DNA from: Siphonodentalium dalli
Lineage: Eukaryota > Mollusca > Scaphopoda > Gadilida > Siphonodentaliidae
Assembly (NCBI GenBank): GCA_032622095.1
Contig: CP136063.1
Location: forward strand, 11,387,814-11,451,813
Length of the DNA: 64,000 nt
Direction: 5' to 3'
Part shown: piece after piece, positions 46,308 through 57,086 of the stretch
How positions within the stretch are numbered: position 1 is the first letter of the stretch
Layout of the letters: every line of letters starts with the position of its first letter
Position numbers and translations under genes: made by a program
The notes under the pieces: model-generated
What the model saw: the letters and a program-made list of their open reading frames with translations, nothing else
Databases searched by the model: none
What the model was told of the DNA's origin: nothing

Positions 46308-46650
46308 TACAAAAACGCCCAAATAAAGCTTCAACAGCCTAAAATATATTTTGTCTGTCTCAATAACACCATACAAATATGGATATCATTGGAACCGGTT
46401 CATTGACCACATTGTGATGGTTACAGTTATGCCCTGTGCCAATGCATTCTCTTATATGCGAGTCGACCATAGGTCCCCTCGCATATATAAGAGAATGCAT
46501 TGGCCTACATTCTTTAACAATTTTATAATTTTTTCTTACATTTTTTAACAATTTTTATAATATTTTTCGACATTCTTTGACAATTTTATCATTTTTAATA
46601 TGTTAAGCCAATGCATTCTCTTATATATGCGAATGCATTGGCACAGGGTA
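46308..46650. mobile_element. piggyBac-type MITE, copy 3 (truncated)
   Basis: Matches copies 1 and 2 (CCAAATAAAGCTTCAACAGC, ATGGATATCATTGGAACCGG, palindromes around CCAATGCATTCTCTTATAT), but both CCCTTT ends and TTAA flanks are missing. Confidence 0.85.
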
Positions 46651-46853
46651 TATGGGTCGATTCTCTTATGTTTCGTCATGTAACACAATTGAGTAAATGA
46701 ATTCGCCCATATCACATTGATACTCATACATTCGTTAGTGATCGTGATTTAGTCACAATACATTGACAAATACACAATGGCAAATTTGATAGATTGGGTC
46801 AATCACATCATCGACAGCGTGTGTCGTTAACGCTATAGCGAAGATGCCTTATG

Positions 46854-47607
<754 letters not shown>

Positions 47608-47613
<6 letters not shown>

Positions 47614-47815
47614 CTCAACAGCGTTTAGCCGCTACAAAATAAACTACCTGGTTTAAAAAATAAACTCACTTTCGTTTCGTCAGGGTCACTCAAATGAGTA
47701 AATTATTTTTCGCACACAGTGGTGAATGTTTTATCCCATACCAGGGTATGGGCGATCCCTATGTGGATCCTCTTCACTTGATGTGGATCCTCTTATGTGT
47801 AATCAGGCCACTCGA
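47608..47815 (-). repeat. Tandem duplication of the zinc-finger 3' end, proximal copy
   Basis: Partner of 46854-47110; includes the last codons and 3' flank of the 15-finger gene. Confidence 0.85.
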
Positions 47816-49231
47816 CTGAGTAAATGATTTCTCGCACAAATCACATTGATACGGGCGATCCCCGGTGTGGATCCTCTTGTGTGTAGTAAGGGTACTCAAC
47901 TCGGTGAACGCTTTCTCGCACATATCACATTTGTACGGGCGATTACCCGTGTGGATTATCTTATGTCTTGTCAGGTGACTCGGGAGAGCAAATGATTTCT
48001 CGCACACGTCACATTGATACGGTCGATCCCCCGTGTGGATCATCTTATGTTTTTTCAGGAGACTCGGGAGAACAAATGATTTATTGCATATGTCGCACTG
48101 ATACGGGCGATCCCCTGTATGTATCCTCTGATGTATAGTAAAATAACAGAACCGAGTAAATGATTTCTCGCACATGTCACATTGATACGGCCGTTCCCCC
48201 GTGTGGGTCATCTTATGTGTAGTCAGGCCACTCAACTGAGTATATGATTTATCGCACACATCACATTGATACGTGCGATCCCGCGTGTGGATCATCTTAT
48301 GTGCAACCAAGTAACTCGACTGGGTAAATGATGTCCCACACACATCACATTGATACGGGTAAGTCCCTGTGCGAATCCCTGTGCGAATCCTCGTGTGGAT
48401 CATCGAATGTTTAGTCAGGTGTGTCGACCGGGTAAATGATTTCTGACATACATCACATTGATACGGGCGATCACCCGTGTGAATCCTCTTATGTGTAGAC
48501 AGGTGACTCGATCGAGTAAATGATTTCTCGCACAAATCGCATTGATACGGGCGATCTCCCGTGTGAATCCTCTTATGTGTAACCAGGTAACTCTCGTACG
48601 GAAATGATTTCTGACATATATCACATTGATACGGCCGAATGCTTCGTTTATGTTTCGTCAGGTCACTCGACATAGTAAATGATTTCTCGCACACATCACG
48701 TTGAGACGGGCGATCCCTCGCGTGGATCATCTTATGTGACGCCAGGTAACTCATCTGAGTGAATAACGATCCGCATACATCACATAGATACGAACGATCG
48801 TCGACATGCATTCTCTTATGTGTAGCCAGGCAACTCGACCGATTAAATGACGTTCCGCACACATCACATAGATACGGGCGACCACCTGTATGGATCTGCT
48901 TATGTCTCGCCAGATGACTTAACCGAGTAAATGATTTTTCGCATACATCACATTGATACGGGCGACCGTCGTTGTGGATTATCATATGTGCCATCATGTC
49001 ACTCGACCGAGCAAATTGTTTCTCGCACACATCACATTGATATGGTCGATTTACGGATGTTGTGCTTGAATTCGACCCGTTATCGCACTGATAAGAAGAA
49101 ACGTCCATGTGCTTCGCAACAGTGTCAACCTGGCCAAACGAATCCATGCCGGTTTGAGAGGTACATGTATCATCCGTGGTGTTTTTCTCCCCTGTGGTCT
49201 CAATTGTTGATGGTTCCATCGCTCCATACAT
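47774..49231 (-). CDS. C2H2 zinc-finger protein, 15 fingers
   Basis: 485 residues from ATG 49231, intronless. About 65 N-terminal residues (MYGAMEPSTIETTGEKN...) are polar and without a known effector domain. Fifteen finger units follow, mostly YQCDVCEKSF-type with TGDRPYQ linkers. Finger 5 is degenerate (second Cys of the pair replaced: SQRDVCEKSF, and final His lost: HKRSIRPYQC). The linker after finger 8 is lengthened by a duplicated RTGIRTGT stretch. The last finger ends HKRIHIK. It probably acts as a nuclear nucleic-acid-binding protein. It points away from the copies at 35.1 and 50.7 kb and has a tandem 3' duplicate to its left. The frame is intact; expression is unknown. Confidence 0.88.
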   Translation of the reverse strand: MYGAMEPSTIETTGEKNTTDDTCTSQTGMDSFGQVDTVAKHMDVSSYQCDNGSNSSTTSVNRPYQCDVCEKQFARSSDMMAHMIIHNDGRPYQCDVCEKSFTRLSHLARHKQIHTGGRPYLCDVCGTSFNRSSCLATHKRMHVDDRSYLCDVCGSLFTQMSYLASHKMIHARDRPSQRDVCEKSFTMSSDLTKHKRSIRPYQCDICQKSFPYESYLVTHKRIHTGDRPYQCDLCEKSFTRSSHLSTHKRIHTGDRPYQCDVCQKSFTRSTHLTKHSMIHTRIRTGIRTGTYPYQCDVCGTSFTQSSYLVAHKMIHTRDRTYQCDVCDKSYTQLSGLTTHKMTHTGERPYQCDMCEKSFTRFCYFTIHQRIHTGDRPYQCDICNKSFVLPSLLKKHKMIHTGDRPYQCDVCEKSFALPSHLTRHKIIHTGNRPYKCDMCEKAFTELSTLTTHKRIHTGDRPYQCDLCEKSFTQSSGLITHKRIHIK

Positions 49232-49852
49232 AGTAAAAACGGAATGTCTGATGACTAAATATAGCAGAATATATCATGCAAGAGTTAAATTTTATCAGAA
49301 AGACGATGCAGTTATTGCCCAAAGAAACGCTCCTGAACATAAGCGCCGTATTGTATAAAAAACATTTCTGGCCGGAAAGGGCGCTTTAAAAAGTGGTTTT
49401 AAATAGTGAAGCTCTGAATAGAACAATGGTTGATATCATAGTCTACGAAGAGCCTAACAGCCAGTCTACCAGTCGGGCCAGGAAGAGCAAACGGTTGCAC
49501 ATAACTCAATGCATTTTGCTCACCAGGGGACCACAATGGAATTAAGCCTTCGAGTGCTTTTTGTGCCATCCCCGATATCTAGCCGTACATGTAATCTACG
49601 ATTTGTTTTTTCTAAATTTCAGCCATCATACCATTGGTATTCACTTTGACTCCTTTACAGCCTCATTTTTGTTTCAAAATTTTGCGATTTCTTATATAGC
49701 CTAACAACTGAAATTATGTTAAAAACTCCTTTTTATTTGCTTGTAACTTATTATATTTGTAACCTGTTATAACAATTTACGTGTATTACTTTATATCAAA
49801 AATAAATCAATCAAAACCAAACAGACCCATTATGCAGCTAGTACTTAGTGAA
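49232..49852. other. No gene seen; 5' flank of the zinc-finger gene
   Basis: Noncoding. A promoter for the minus-strand gene would be expected here, but no clear core element was recognised. Confidence 0.4.
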
Positions 49853-49856
49853 TTAA

Positions 49857-50275
49857 AGGTGGATTATCTCTTTGTAAACATGTACATGTATTATATAGTT
49901 ACCGGGGTATAAAATATTAGATTTGAATCGAAGACTCCTGTCCGAAATGCTTCTATCGATTAATATTAATTTTATTTCGAATATTTTCTGGTCTAAAAAG
50001 GTGTGTTTGTTCAGCTAACGAACAACAGTGGTTACTGTTAAAAGAGACCAGAAATTATATTGTGCAATTTTGTCACAAATAAACGTTAATTATAGTCATT
50101 ATCACTTATATCTGTGGAACAAAACAATACAAACAACCAATCTGTGACATTTGACATTCGTTGCGTAGCCGTATGAACCGGCCAGTGCTCTATATCGTAA
50201 TACGGTCTCATCCGAATGGTCGGTTCAAAAAATAGTAACATAAATGGGCCCGACTTAATATTCGAAATAAAATCA
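49857..50275. mobile_element. Fold-back TTAA element, copy F (right end lost)
   Basis: Begins after TTAA (49853-49856) with AGGTGGATTATCTC and matches copy A up to about 50275, where an unrelated dispersed block (50276-50329) replaces the right inverted repeat. Confidence 0.8.
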
Positions 50276-50745
50276 ATAATATGACTATACGTAAACGTAA
50301 TTTGCGAGCCCTCAAATGTATTTTTATGACAATAAGGAATGCATGAATTCACAAATAGAAATGGGACATAAATTTGCACCCACTGGGTTGGAATGTTGCA
50401 ACAGTTGACTGTTATTTCAATACTTTCAACTGTTGGAAATCTCAATCGAATCAACCCTTTGGCTAGGAACTTTCCATAGATTACCATATATATAGAACTT
50501 GTATATATCTGTGCAGGAGATGTCCCTTTCATCAATTACACTAGAGCTCCGGGTGCAGACTAACATTCATGAGGCAGGGATGTTGATATACAATGTACAT
50601 TAGAACATAAGTTTTTTCTTCAATTTTCGAGTCTATATATAGGCCCACCACATGAGAGATGCAGGCCCCTGTAACCCCTAATTCCCTTTTTATGACCATG
50701 GATGTTGTATGCATCTGAGCAAGATCTGCGGGGTATACCCTCATG
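50276..50745. other. Dispersed block, then no gene
   Basis: 50276-50329 matches 21575-21628. The remainder to the duplication breakpoint at 50746 is noncoding. Confidence 0.55.
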
Positions 50746-52469
50746 CTATCGTTCATAAGAGGGCACACACGGGAGATCGTCCATATCCGTGCGATGTGTG
50801 TGATAAATCATTCGCCGACAACAGTAAGCTTATGATTCATAAGATAATCCACACCGGCGATCGTCCATATCAGTGCGACTTGTGTGAAAAATCATTCGCC
50901 CAGGCGAATAGCCTGATGAGACATAAGAGAATCCACACGGGCGATCGCCCCATCAATCAGTGTGATGTGTGTGAGAGACAAGTGATTTAACCCTTTACCC
51001 AACAGAAGGGGCCTGTGCCAATGCATTCTCTTATATATGCGAGTCGGCCATAGGTCGCCTCGCATATATAAGAGAATGCATTGGCTTAACACATTACAAA
51101 TTATAAAATTGTTAAAGAATGTAAGAAAAAATGGTAAAAAATGTTAAAAAAAGATTTTTTTTAGGCCAATGCATTCTCTTATATATGCGAGGCGACCTAT
51201 GGTCGACTCGCATATATAAGAGAATGCATTGGCACAGGACATAACTGTAACTATCACAATGTGGTCAATGAGCCGGTTCCAATGATATCCATATGTGTAT
51301 GGTTTTATTGAGACAGACCCAAGATAATTTAGGCTGTTGAAGCTTCATTCGGGCGTTTCTGGGCGTTCTGTTGGGTAAAGGGTTAATCGCACATAAAATA
51401 ATCCACTCTGGAGAACGCCCGCATCAGTGTGATATATGCCAGAAATCGTTTTCTCGGAATAGTGACCTGAGAACACACAATAGAATCCACACAGGAGATC
51501 TTCCGTATCAGTGCGATATGTGTTCAAAATCATTTGCTTCTTCATCTGAAACTACGATTCATAAGAGAATACACATCCGTGATCATACATATCAGTGCGA
51601 TGTTTGTGATAAATCGTTCGCCCAGATGAGCTACCTAAAGAAACATAAGATAATCCACACCGCTGATCGCCCATTTCAGTGCGATAAGTGTGAGAAATCA
51701 TTCGGCCGGAAAGGTGATCTTACAAAACATAATATAATCCACACGGGAGAGCGTCCGTATCCGTGTGATATGTGTGAGAAATCATTCATACATAGCAAAA
51801 GCCTAATGAGCCACAAGAATCTTCACACCGGCGACCGTCCGTATCATTGCGATATTTGTGAGAAATCATTCGTTCTAAGCAGTAGCCTAAAGAGACATAG
51901 GAAGCTTCACACAAGATAGCGTCCGCATCAGTGCGATGTGTGTGAGAAATCGACCAAGCATAGAGATAGTATATTAACACGGGGATAGCAAGGAGATCCA
52001 CGCAGGTGATCGCCCATACCAATGCGATGTGTGAGAGAAATAATTTTCCCGAAACAGTCCGTTGATGGCGCATATAGGACAATCCACACAGGCGAGCATC
52101 CGTGTCAGTCCGATGTGTGTGAGAAATAATTCGCTTAGAGAGTTTTACATTATGTCTTAAAAAGGGATGCCCGATTCATAGGTTATAGAATGGTATAAAT
52201 TAGTATTAACTCGTAACTGATGGGTTGGCTTAACACATTAGAGAATCCACACGGGAGAGTGTTCGCATAAATGCCGTGTGTGTGATAAATCATTTACTAC
52301 TTCATCTCAAGCCAACGTTCATAAACGAACACACTCCGGTGACCGTCGATATCGGTGCGATCTGTGTGAGAAATCATTCGGCCTGATTGCACATACGAGA
52401 GTTCACACGGTAGCACGTCCGTATCAGTGCGACCTATGTGATAAAATCATTCACAGAGAGAGGTGATCT
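50746..52469 (+). pseudogene. Duplicate zinc-finger gene, split by a MITE
   Basis: Copy of 35382-36801. 50746-50990 carries the end of finger 3, then fingers 4 and 5 and a broken finger 6. Within finger 6 a ~15-base deletion and the MITE at 50991-51382 interrupt the gene. From 51383 the array resumes and runs intact to the stop at 51919 with six full fingers (CDICQKSFSRNSD to SSSLKRHRKLH). One finger is missing relative to copy 1, where fingers 7 and 8 are separate. The N-terminus and first two fingers are absent. The decayed 3' fingers (51920-52469) are also duplicated. Not functional as a whole. Confidence 0.9.
50991..51382. mobile_element. piggyBac-type MITE, copy 2
   Basis: Flanked by TTAA (50987-50990, 51383-51386). 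Ends CCCTTTACCCAACAGAA and TTCTGTTGGGTAAAGGG. The same position in copy 1 reads GATCTAATCG and here GATTTAA|TCG, so a C-to-T change made the TTAA target used. Confidence 0.95.
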
Positions 52470-53873
52470 GATAAAACAAATGAATCCACTAGTCCAGTCG
52501 CCATGTCCAGTTTGAAATTGATTTGTGCAACGGGCGACATGCCACCTATTGCCTCTTGTAAATGCCACAGTGCGGTCTCTTCAATGGTGGTTGTAAACTC
52601 CGAAATTGTTGCAGTTGTTTCAAATCGCTTCTTTTCCAATGTTTTCAGAAAAAAACAATGGAAATTAGATTACCCGAAGTCCCGAAGACATTTTGAGCAG
52701 CGGCGTTCGTAATCAGGGCCTGATACTTGGCGATTATGATGCTCGTTTGTACTGCCATAATATATTCGCTCGTGTTTTTCACTGATTTCGAGAAATATGC
52801 AATAATAATCAATAAATTTTTAGAAGAGATTGCAGATTACACATAATTATCATAATTAACGATTGTTATTATTAAATAACAGTTGTCTGCACCGATCTGC
52901 TAATCGAAAACGTCAGGCCATCAAGGATAGCCATACATGTCAACAACTTAATCGTGCCCCATACAACTTGAATTTCGGAACTGTGCAAATGTGGTAAGTA
53001 CTACCCGTTTTAACAAATAACAACAAACATAAACCACTCGTGTAACAAGTCAATCCCTCAAATGTGCACTTACCCAATTATTAAAGACATATTATGGACT
53101 TGTTCGGGTACGTGAAACTGATAAATTAGCACTCAGGCGCTATGCTAACTGGATGGATGTAGCATTCTACTAACATTGCCCAAAATCTCAAAGAAATCGA
53201 CCATATAAGAAAACATCACTTTAAACTTCACATGTCACCCATGATAACCATACATTAATAAATGCACATGTTAAAAACTTAACCCTTCCAAATAAAACTT
53301 GATTGTTTTAATTGTGCACATTTGGTAAACATATACCCATTTTAACATATAACAATAAACCACTCGCGTATCAACTCTCGCCCAATTATGAAACTTCACA
53401 CGTCACCCAGGCAAAACTTAACCCTTCCCCACCATACAACTTGAATTTCGGAATTGTGAACATTTGGTAACCGGAATGTTTTTTTATCCTTGATTGTGGT
53501 CGGGAACCCTAGTGACATGTCACGTCGTGTTTGGTGCGATGATTCAAGTTGAATGTATATTTAGGATCCAACGATTTTCGTCAGAGCAAGGAATTTTTGG
53601 GAGGTGTCCTGGTGCCATTTGTCTCCTGGCGCCCGAAGATTCCGTACTGAATATTGCTAACATAAATGTAAATAATTATATAGTATATTTTTGAGTTAGT
53701 ATACAAATACAATGTTGGTTCGTTTCCAATGGAAAATATGCGTGGCATTTAAAATTGGATATATCTTCCATCACATGTTGTGTCACCCTAATTGGAACAA
53801 ATGTGTGATAATAAGACATGTATGCCACGACAAATACGCATCTGCCATTGTTTAATAAAAAGTCACTAGTACC
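52470..53873. other. Noncoding part of the duplication
   Basis: Copy of 36802-38386, lacking about 225 bp. No gene. Confidence 0.6.
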
Positions 53874-53877
53874 TTAA

Positions 53878-54270
53878 AGGTAGATTATCTCTTTGTAAAC
53901 ATGTATTATATAGTTGCCGGGGTATGAAATATTAGATTTGAATCGAAGACTCCTGTCCTGAAAGGCTTCTATCGATTAATATTAATGTTATTTCGAATAT
54001 TTTCTGTTCTAAACGGGTGTGTTTGTTCAGCTACGAACAATAGTGGTTACCGTTAACAGAGACCAGAAATTTTATGTAACAATTTGGTCACAAATAAACG
54101 TGAATTATACTTATTAGCGCTTATATCTGTGGAACAAAGCAATATAAACAACCAACCTGTGACATTAGACTTTCGTTGCGTATCCGTAGGATAGCCCAGT
54201 GCTCTTTATCGCAATATGGTATCATCCGAATGGTCTGTTCTAAAAATAGTAACATAAACGGTCCCGATTT
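53878..54270. mobile_element. Fold-back TTAA element, copy G (cut by LTR)
   Basis: Begins after TTAA (53874-53877) and matches copy A until 54270, where the retrotransposon starts. The right inverted repeat is missing. Confidence 0.8.
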
Positions 54271-54735
54271 ATGTACCATAGTCGAATGGTGGGGGTTAAT
54301 ATTTGCCTGGAAGTCTGTGTAGAGTAGGTTAATAGAACCAATTACCAACTGATCAATAAGTGTGTGGGGCCACTGCTTTACTGGTTCAGAAGTATAGCGA
54401 ATCATATGTTTGGAAACAGATCAATGTCACGTGGAAACCCCTTCACTGGTCTGAGAGAATAGCGAATAAGAAGTTACTAGCCTGGAATTGGCTGTGAGTA
54501 TATCGTATCAGAGACCAGTCATGTGACTTGGGGAGAAAGTTGGAATAAAATAGTATGTTTGCTTTTGGTCGTAGCTTTTCGATTGTAGTTCTCTAAGTGA
54601 CCGAGTGGCCCCGCGACAGACTTCAGGCATGTTCTCAACTGCTAGCCTTTTAAAAGTTGTTGTGGTAAGTATATATCCATGCATGCTTGATGTTACAATA
54701 AAAGATTGTGTATCTACAAAACTGTGTCTGGACCT
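54271..54735 (+). mobile_element. Probable 5' LTR of the gypsy element
   Basis: Starts TGTACCATAG exactly where the fold-back element is interrupted. It holds a TATA-like GAATAAAATAG (about 54542) and an AATAAA signal in CAATAAAAGATTG (about 54697). The right edge is inferred to lie just before a TGTGTTCCCAACGTGG stretch that may be the primer-binding site. No 3' partner was found in the window. Confidence 0.5.
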
Positions 54736-54752
54736 GTGTTCCCAACGTGGAG
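54735..54752 (+). other. Candidate primer-binding site
   Basis: CTGTGTTCCCAACGTGG loosely resembles TGG-type primer sites of gypsy elements; mismatched at the TGG, so uncertain. Confidence 0.25.
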
Positions 54753-54869
54753 AGACGATCTATGGCCGATTATAGGACACATGTTTTTTGGTTGCCGTGT
54801 GCAGCATTCCTAATTATGGTGAATTAGGAAAATGGAAAACAAAAATTCAGTAGAAGAACCAAGAAGGAA

Positions 54870-55230
54870 GAAGATAAAATCAGAACATTCTGTGAATAAT
54901 ACAGTTCAGAAGAAAGACCAAGAAGAAAATTTCAGAACATTCTACGAAACAAATTTAGTTCAGAAGAAAAGCCAGGAAGGTTCTGTGAAAAATAAAATTC
55001 ACGAAAATAAACATTCAGTTTAGAAGAAGAAAACAAGAAGAAGAAAGTCCAAGAAGAAAATTTCAGAACATTCTGTGAACCATTCAGTTCAGAAGAAAAT
55101 CAAGGAAGAAACATTCTGTGAACAATTCAGAAGAAAATCAAGGAAGAAACATTCTGTGAACAATTCAGTTCAGAAGAAAATCAAGGAAGAAACATTCTGT
55201 GAACAAATTCAGTTCAGAACAAAATCCAAG
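54870..55230 (+). repeat. A-rich tandem repeat in the leader
   Basis: Irregular ~43-bp units with TTCAGAAGAAAATCAAGGAA. The Lys/Glu-rich frame at 54832-55023 is a by-product of the repeat. Confidence 0.85.
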
Positions 55231-55666
55231 AACAGTGTATACATCTGACATTTCGAGGTGTTGTGCCCAGCTGACATTTCAATGTACTGACAATTCCAGT
55301 TGTTTGAACAGAAGTTTCCGTGGTGTTGAGATAGGGTGAGTACCTTTTTCATAGACTGAATGCATTCTTAAACAACATACCAAATGTAATTTCAATTTAT
55401 GGCAGATTATTGTGCAGTTATATCAACAGAAAATATAATCCGCCACCTCGAGTACCAGTGATACAGATGGTGCGTTGTACCCAACTAACCATTTAAATTT
55501 GTAGAGTATTGTACTTTTTGTAAAGAACGCATTAGCACAATATCGCCGAGAATATTTAAACGAGTCGTGCAAATTAAATTAGAGGTACATTGCAATAGAA
55601 TAAGAGTTTGGAAGAGATACAAATTTTTAAATAATTTGATAATTGTGTTTTTGACAGAGATACAAT

Positions 55667-55828
55667 ATGGACATCGATTAAAACACCCTTTCCAGATTGG
55701 GATATCCGACACCATATGGATGTCTAATTCATCTTAAAACATTAATTAAAAATAAAGCACGCGAAATTGGACAAAGTGAAGAGGCAGTAATGTTTATAGA
55801 TGAGGACACGGTCACAGTGGAAAGATAA
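55667..55828 (+). pseudogene. Small upstream frame before gag
   Basis: ATG at 55667 is followed by three codons and TAA; the same frame then stays open for 48 codons to TAA at 55826-55828 (LSRLGYPTPYGCLIHLK, then EEAVMFIDEDTVTVER), ending 31 bp before the gag ATG. It follows an acceptor-like site. Composition looks coding. It could be a decayed small ORF of the element; no family is recognised. Confidence 0.3.
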
Positions 55829-55859
55829 ATTAATATTGTATGCGTGTTAATTAAATAAA

Positions 55860-57086
55860 ATGGCTCAAGCACCAGATATACCTAGTTTAGATTTTGGAAG
55901 TGAGTCAGAAATAAGAATGATGGAATATGAAAATTTAATAAGACAGCGGAGAGAAGAAGAGTTGAATAGAAATAGAGATTTAAATCCGATTGATAGACCC
56001 CCTGCATATGAACAAATTGCACAGGGAAATGATCAAAATATGTCAAGTGTGTTGGGACAATTGACTGAACAAATGCATTTATTTAAAAATGCAGTGGTTC
56101 AACAATCTGAGGCATCAAGGCAGTCAACAGCTGTTCAGGCAGCTTTGGGCGCGGCCACGATAATAGGCAAATATTCTGGGGACCCAAAAGGGTTCAAAGA
56201 CTGGATATTACAAATAGAAAGGTATTCTTTGGCGATGGACGCCGCTGATGAAGACCACATTAAATTAGCTAATCAAACGGCACGGGGACCAGTAGCAGAA
56301 TTTGTACAAAGATTTATGAAACAAAATACGAGGCATGGGGTCCTAAGAATCACTTGGGGTGAGTTTAAAAGGGAATTGCGGATCCGTTATGGAGATATAG
56401 CAGACAATCAACATTCTCTATCCATTTTACGCAACATTAGGCAAAAGAAAGAGGAAAGTATTCAGGTATATTCCGAACGATTACGGGAGATAGCTACAGA
56501 TGCATTTGAGGATCATATCCAAGATGCTGCCATTGAAATGCAAATGGTGGGATATTTTGTAGATGGATTATACAATGATTCATTGAGGTTTAAATTAATG
56601 AGGGAAAATCATCCACAGTTAGATAGGGCGGTAGAGTATGCAATGAGGGAAGCTAATTTACATAAACGGTATAAACTAAGGTATGGTGAGGGTACATATG
56701 ATAGGGCTCAAGGAAATGCAGTTAATACTGAAACACCTATCGCGATGGAAATTGATCATATTCGAAGAAGGGGTTTTGAAAGATTTCAGAGATCCCAACC
56801 AAGTAGGTATCAGGGACCACGCCCAGTGCAAGCTCAAAATAGGTACCAGGGGCCACGAGTTATGTCGGGGCCAAATAGAGGGTCGCCACCACAACATAAT
56901 GTGAGGGCATTACAAATGAGCAATGAAACAATAAGGCCAGTCAATCCTTCAAATTCACAGGGTTTTGTAAGGAATCAATGCCCCGGGACGCCATTTCGGT
57001 GTGAATATTGTCAAAAAGGGGGCCATTCTATAGACTGGTGTTGGCTGCGTCAGGCAGATGAAAGACGAAAGAAACATTTAAACTAA
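55860..57086 (+). CDS. gag: Gypsy-type Gag
   Basis: 408 residues from ATG. An N-terminal region rich in Glu/Arg leads to a capsid-like helical domain around residues 95-270 (AALGAATIIGKYSGDPKGFK, QTARGPVAEFVQRF, FKRELRIRYGDI), the retrotransposon Gag domain that assembles particles. A basic Arg/Gln/Pro stretch and one C-x2-C-x4-H-x4-C zinc knuckle (CEYCQKGGHSIDWC, 381-394) for RNA binding follow. The frame is intact. It ends in TAA right after a -1 frameshift heptamer, so Pol would be made as Gag-Pol. Confidence 0.9.
   Translation: MAQAPDIPSLDFGSESEIRMMEYENLIRQRREEELNRNRDLNPIDRPPAYEQIAQGNDQNMSSVLGQLTEQMHLFKNAVVQQSEASRQSTAVQAALGAATIIGKYSGDPKGFKDWILQIERYSLAMDAADEDHIKLANQTARGPVAEFVQRFMKQNTRHGVLRITWGEFKRELRIRYGDIADNQHSLSILRNIRQKKEESIQVYSERLREIATDAFEDHIQDAAIEMQMVGYFVDGLYNDSLRFKLMRENHPQLDRAVEYAMREANLHKRYKLRYGEGTYDRAQGNAVNTETPIAMEIDHIRRRGFERFQRSQPSRYQGPRPVQAQNRYQGPRVMSGPNRGSPPQHNVRALQMSNETIRPVNPSNSQGFVRNQCPGTPFRCEYCQKGGHSIDWCWLRQADERRKKHLN

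Larger units (their letters stand above)
50746..54270 (+). repeat. Segmental duplication, copy 2
   Basis: Direct copy of 35382-38785. The left breakpoint lies at CTATCGTTCATAAG; the right end is masked where the retrotransposon LTR begins. It carries the extra MITE and lacks a ~225-bp block present in copy 1. Confidence 0.9.
54753..55859 (+). other. Gypsy 5' leader with splice-like signals
   Basis: Contains donor-like GTAAGT (54665, in the LTR region) and GTGAGT (55336), and an acceptor-like TTTTTGACAG ending at 55657. Between 54870 and 55230 a ~43-bp unit (AACATTCTGTGAACAATTCA plus GAAGAAAATCAAGGAAG) repeats about five times. A small upstream frame follows the acceptor. Confidence 0.5.

Noticed and set aside
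54832-55023. 63-codon Lys/Glu-rich frame
   Set aside because: Read-through of the leader tandem repeat.
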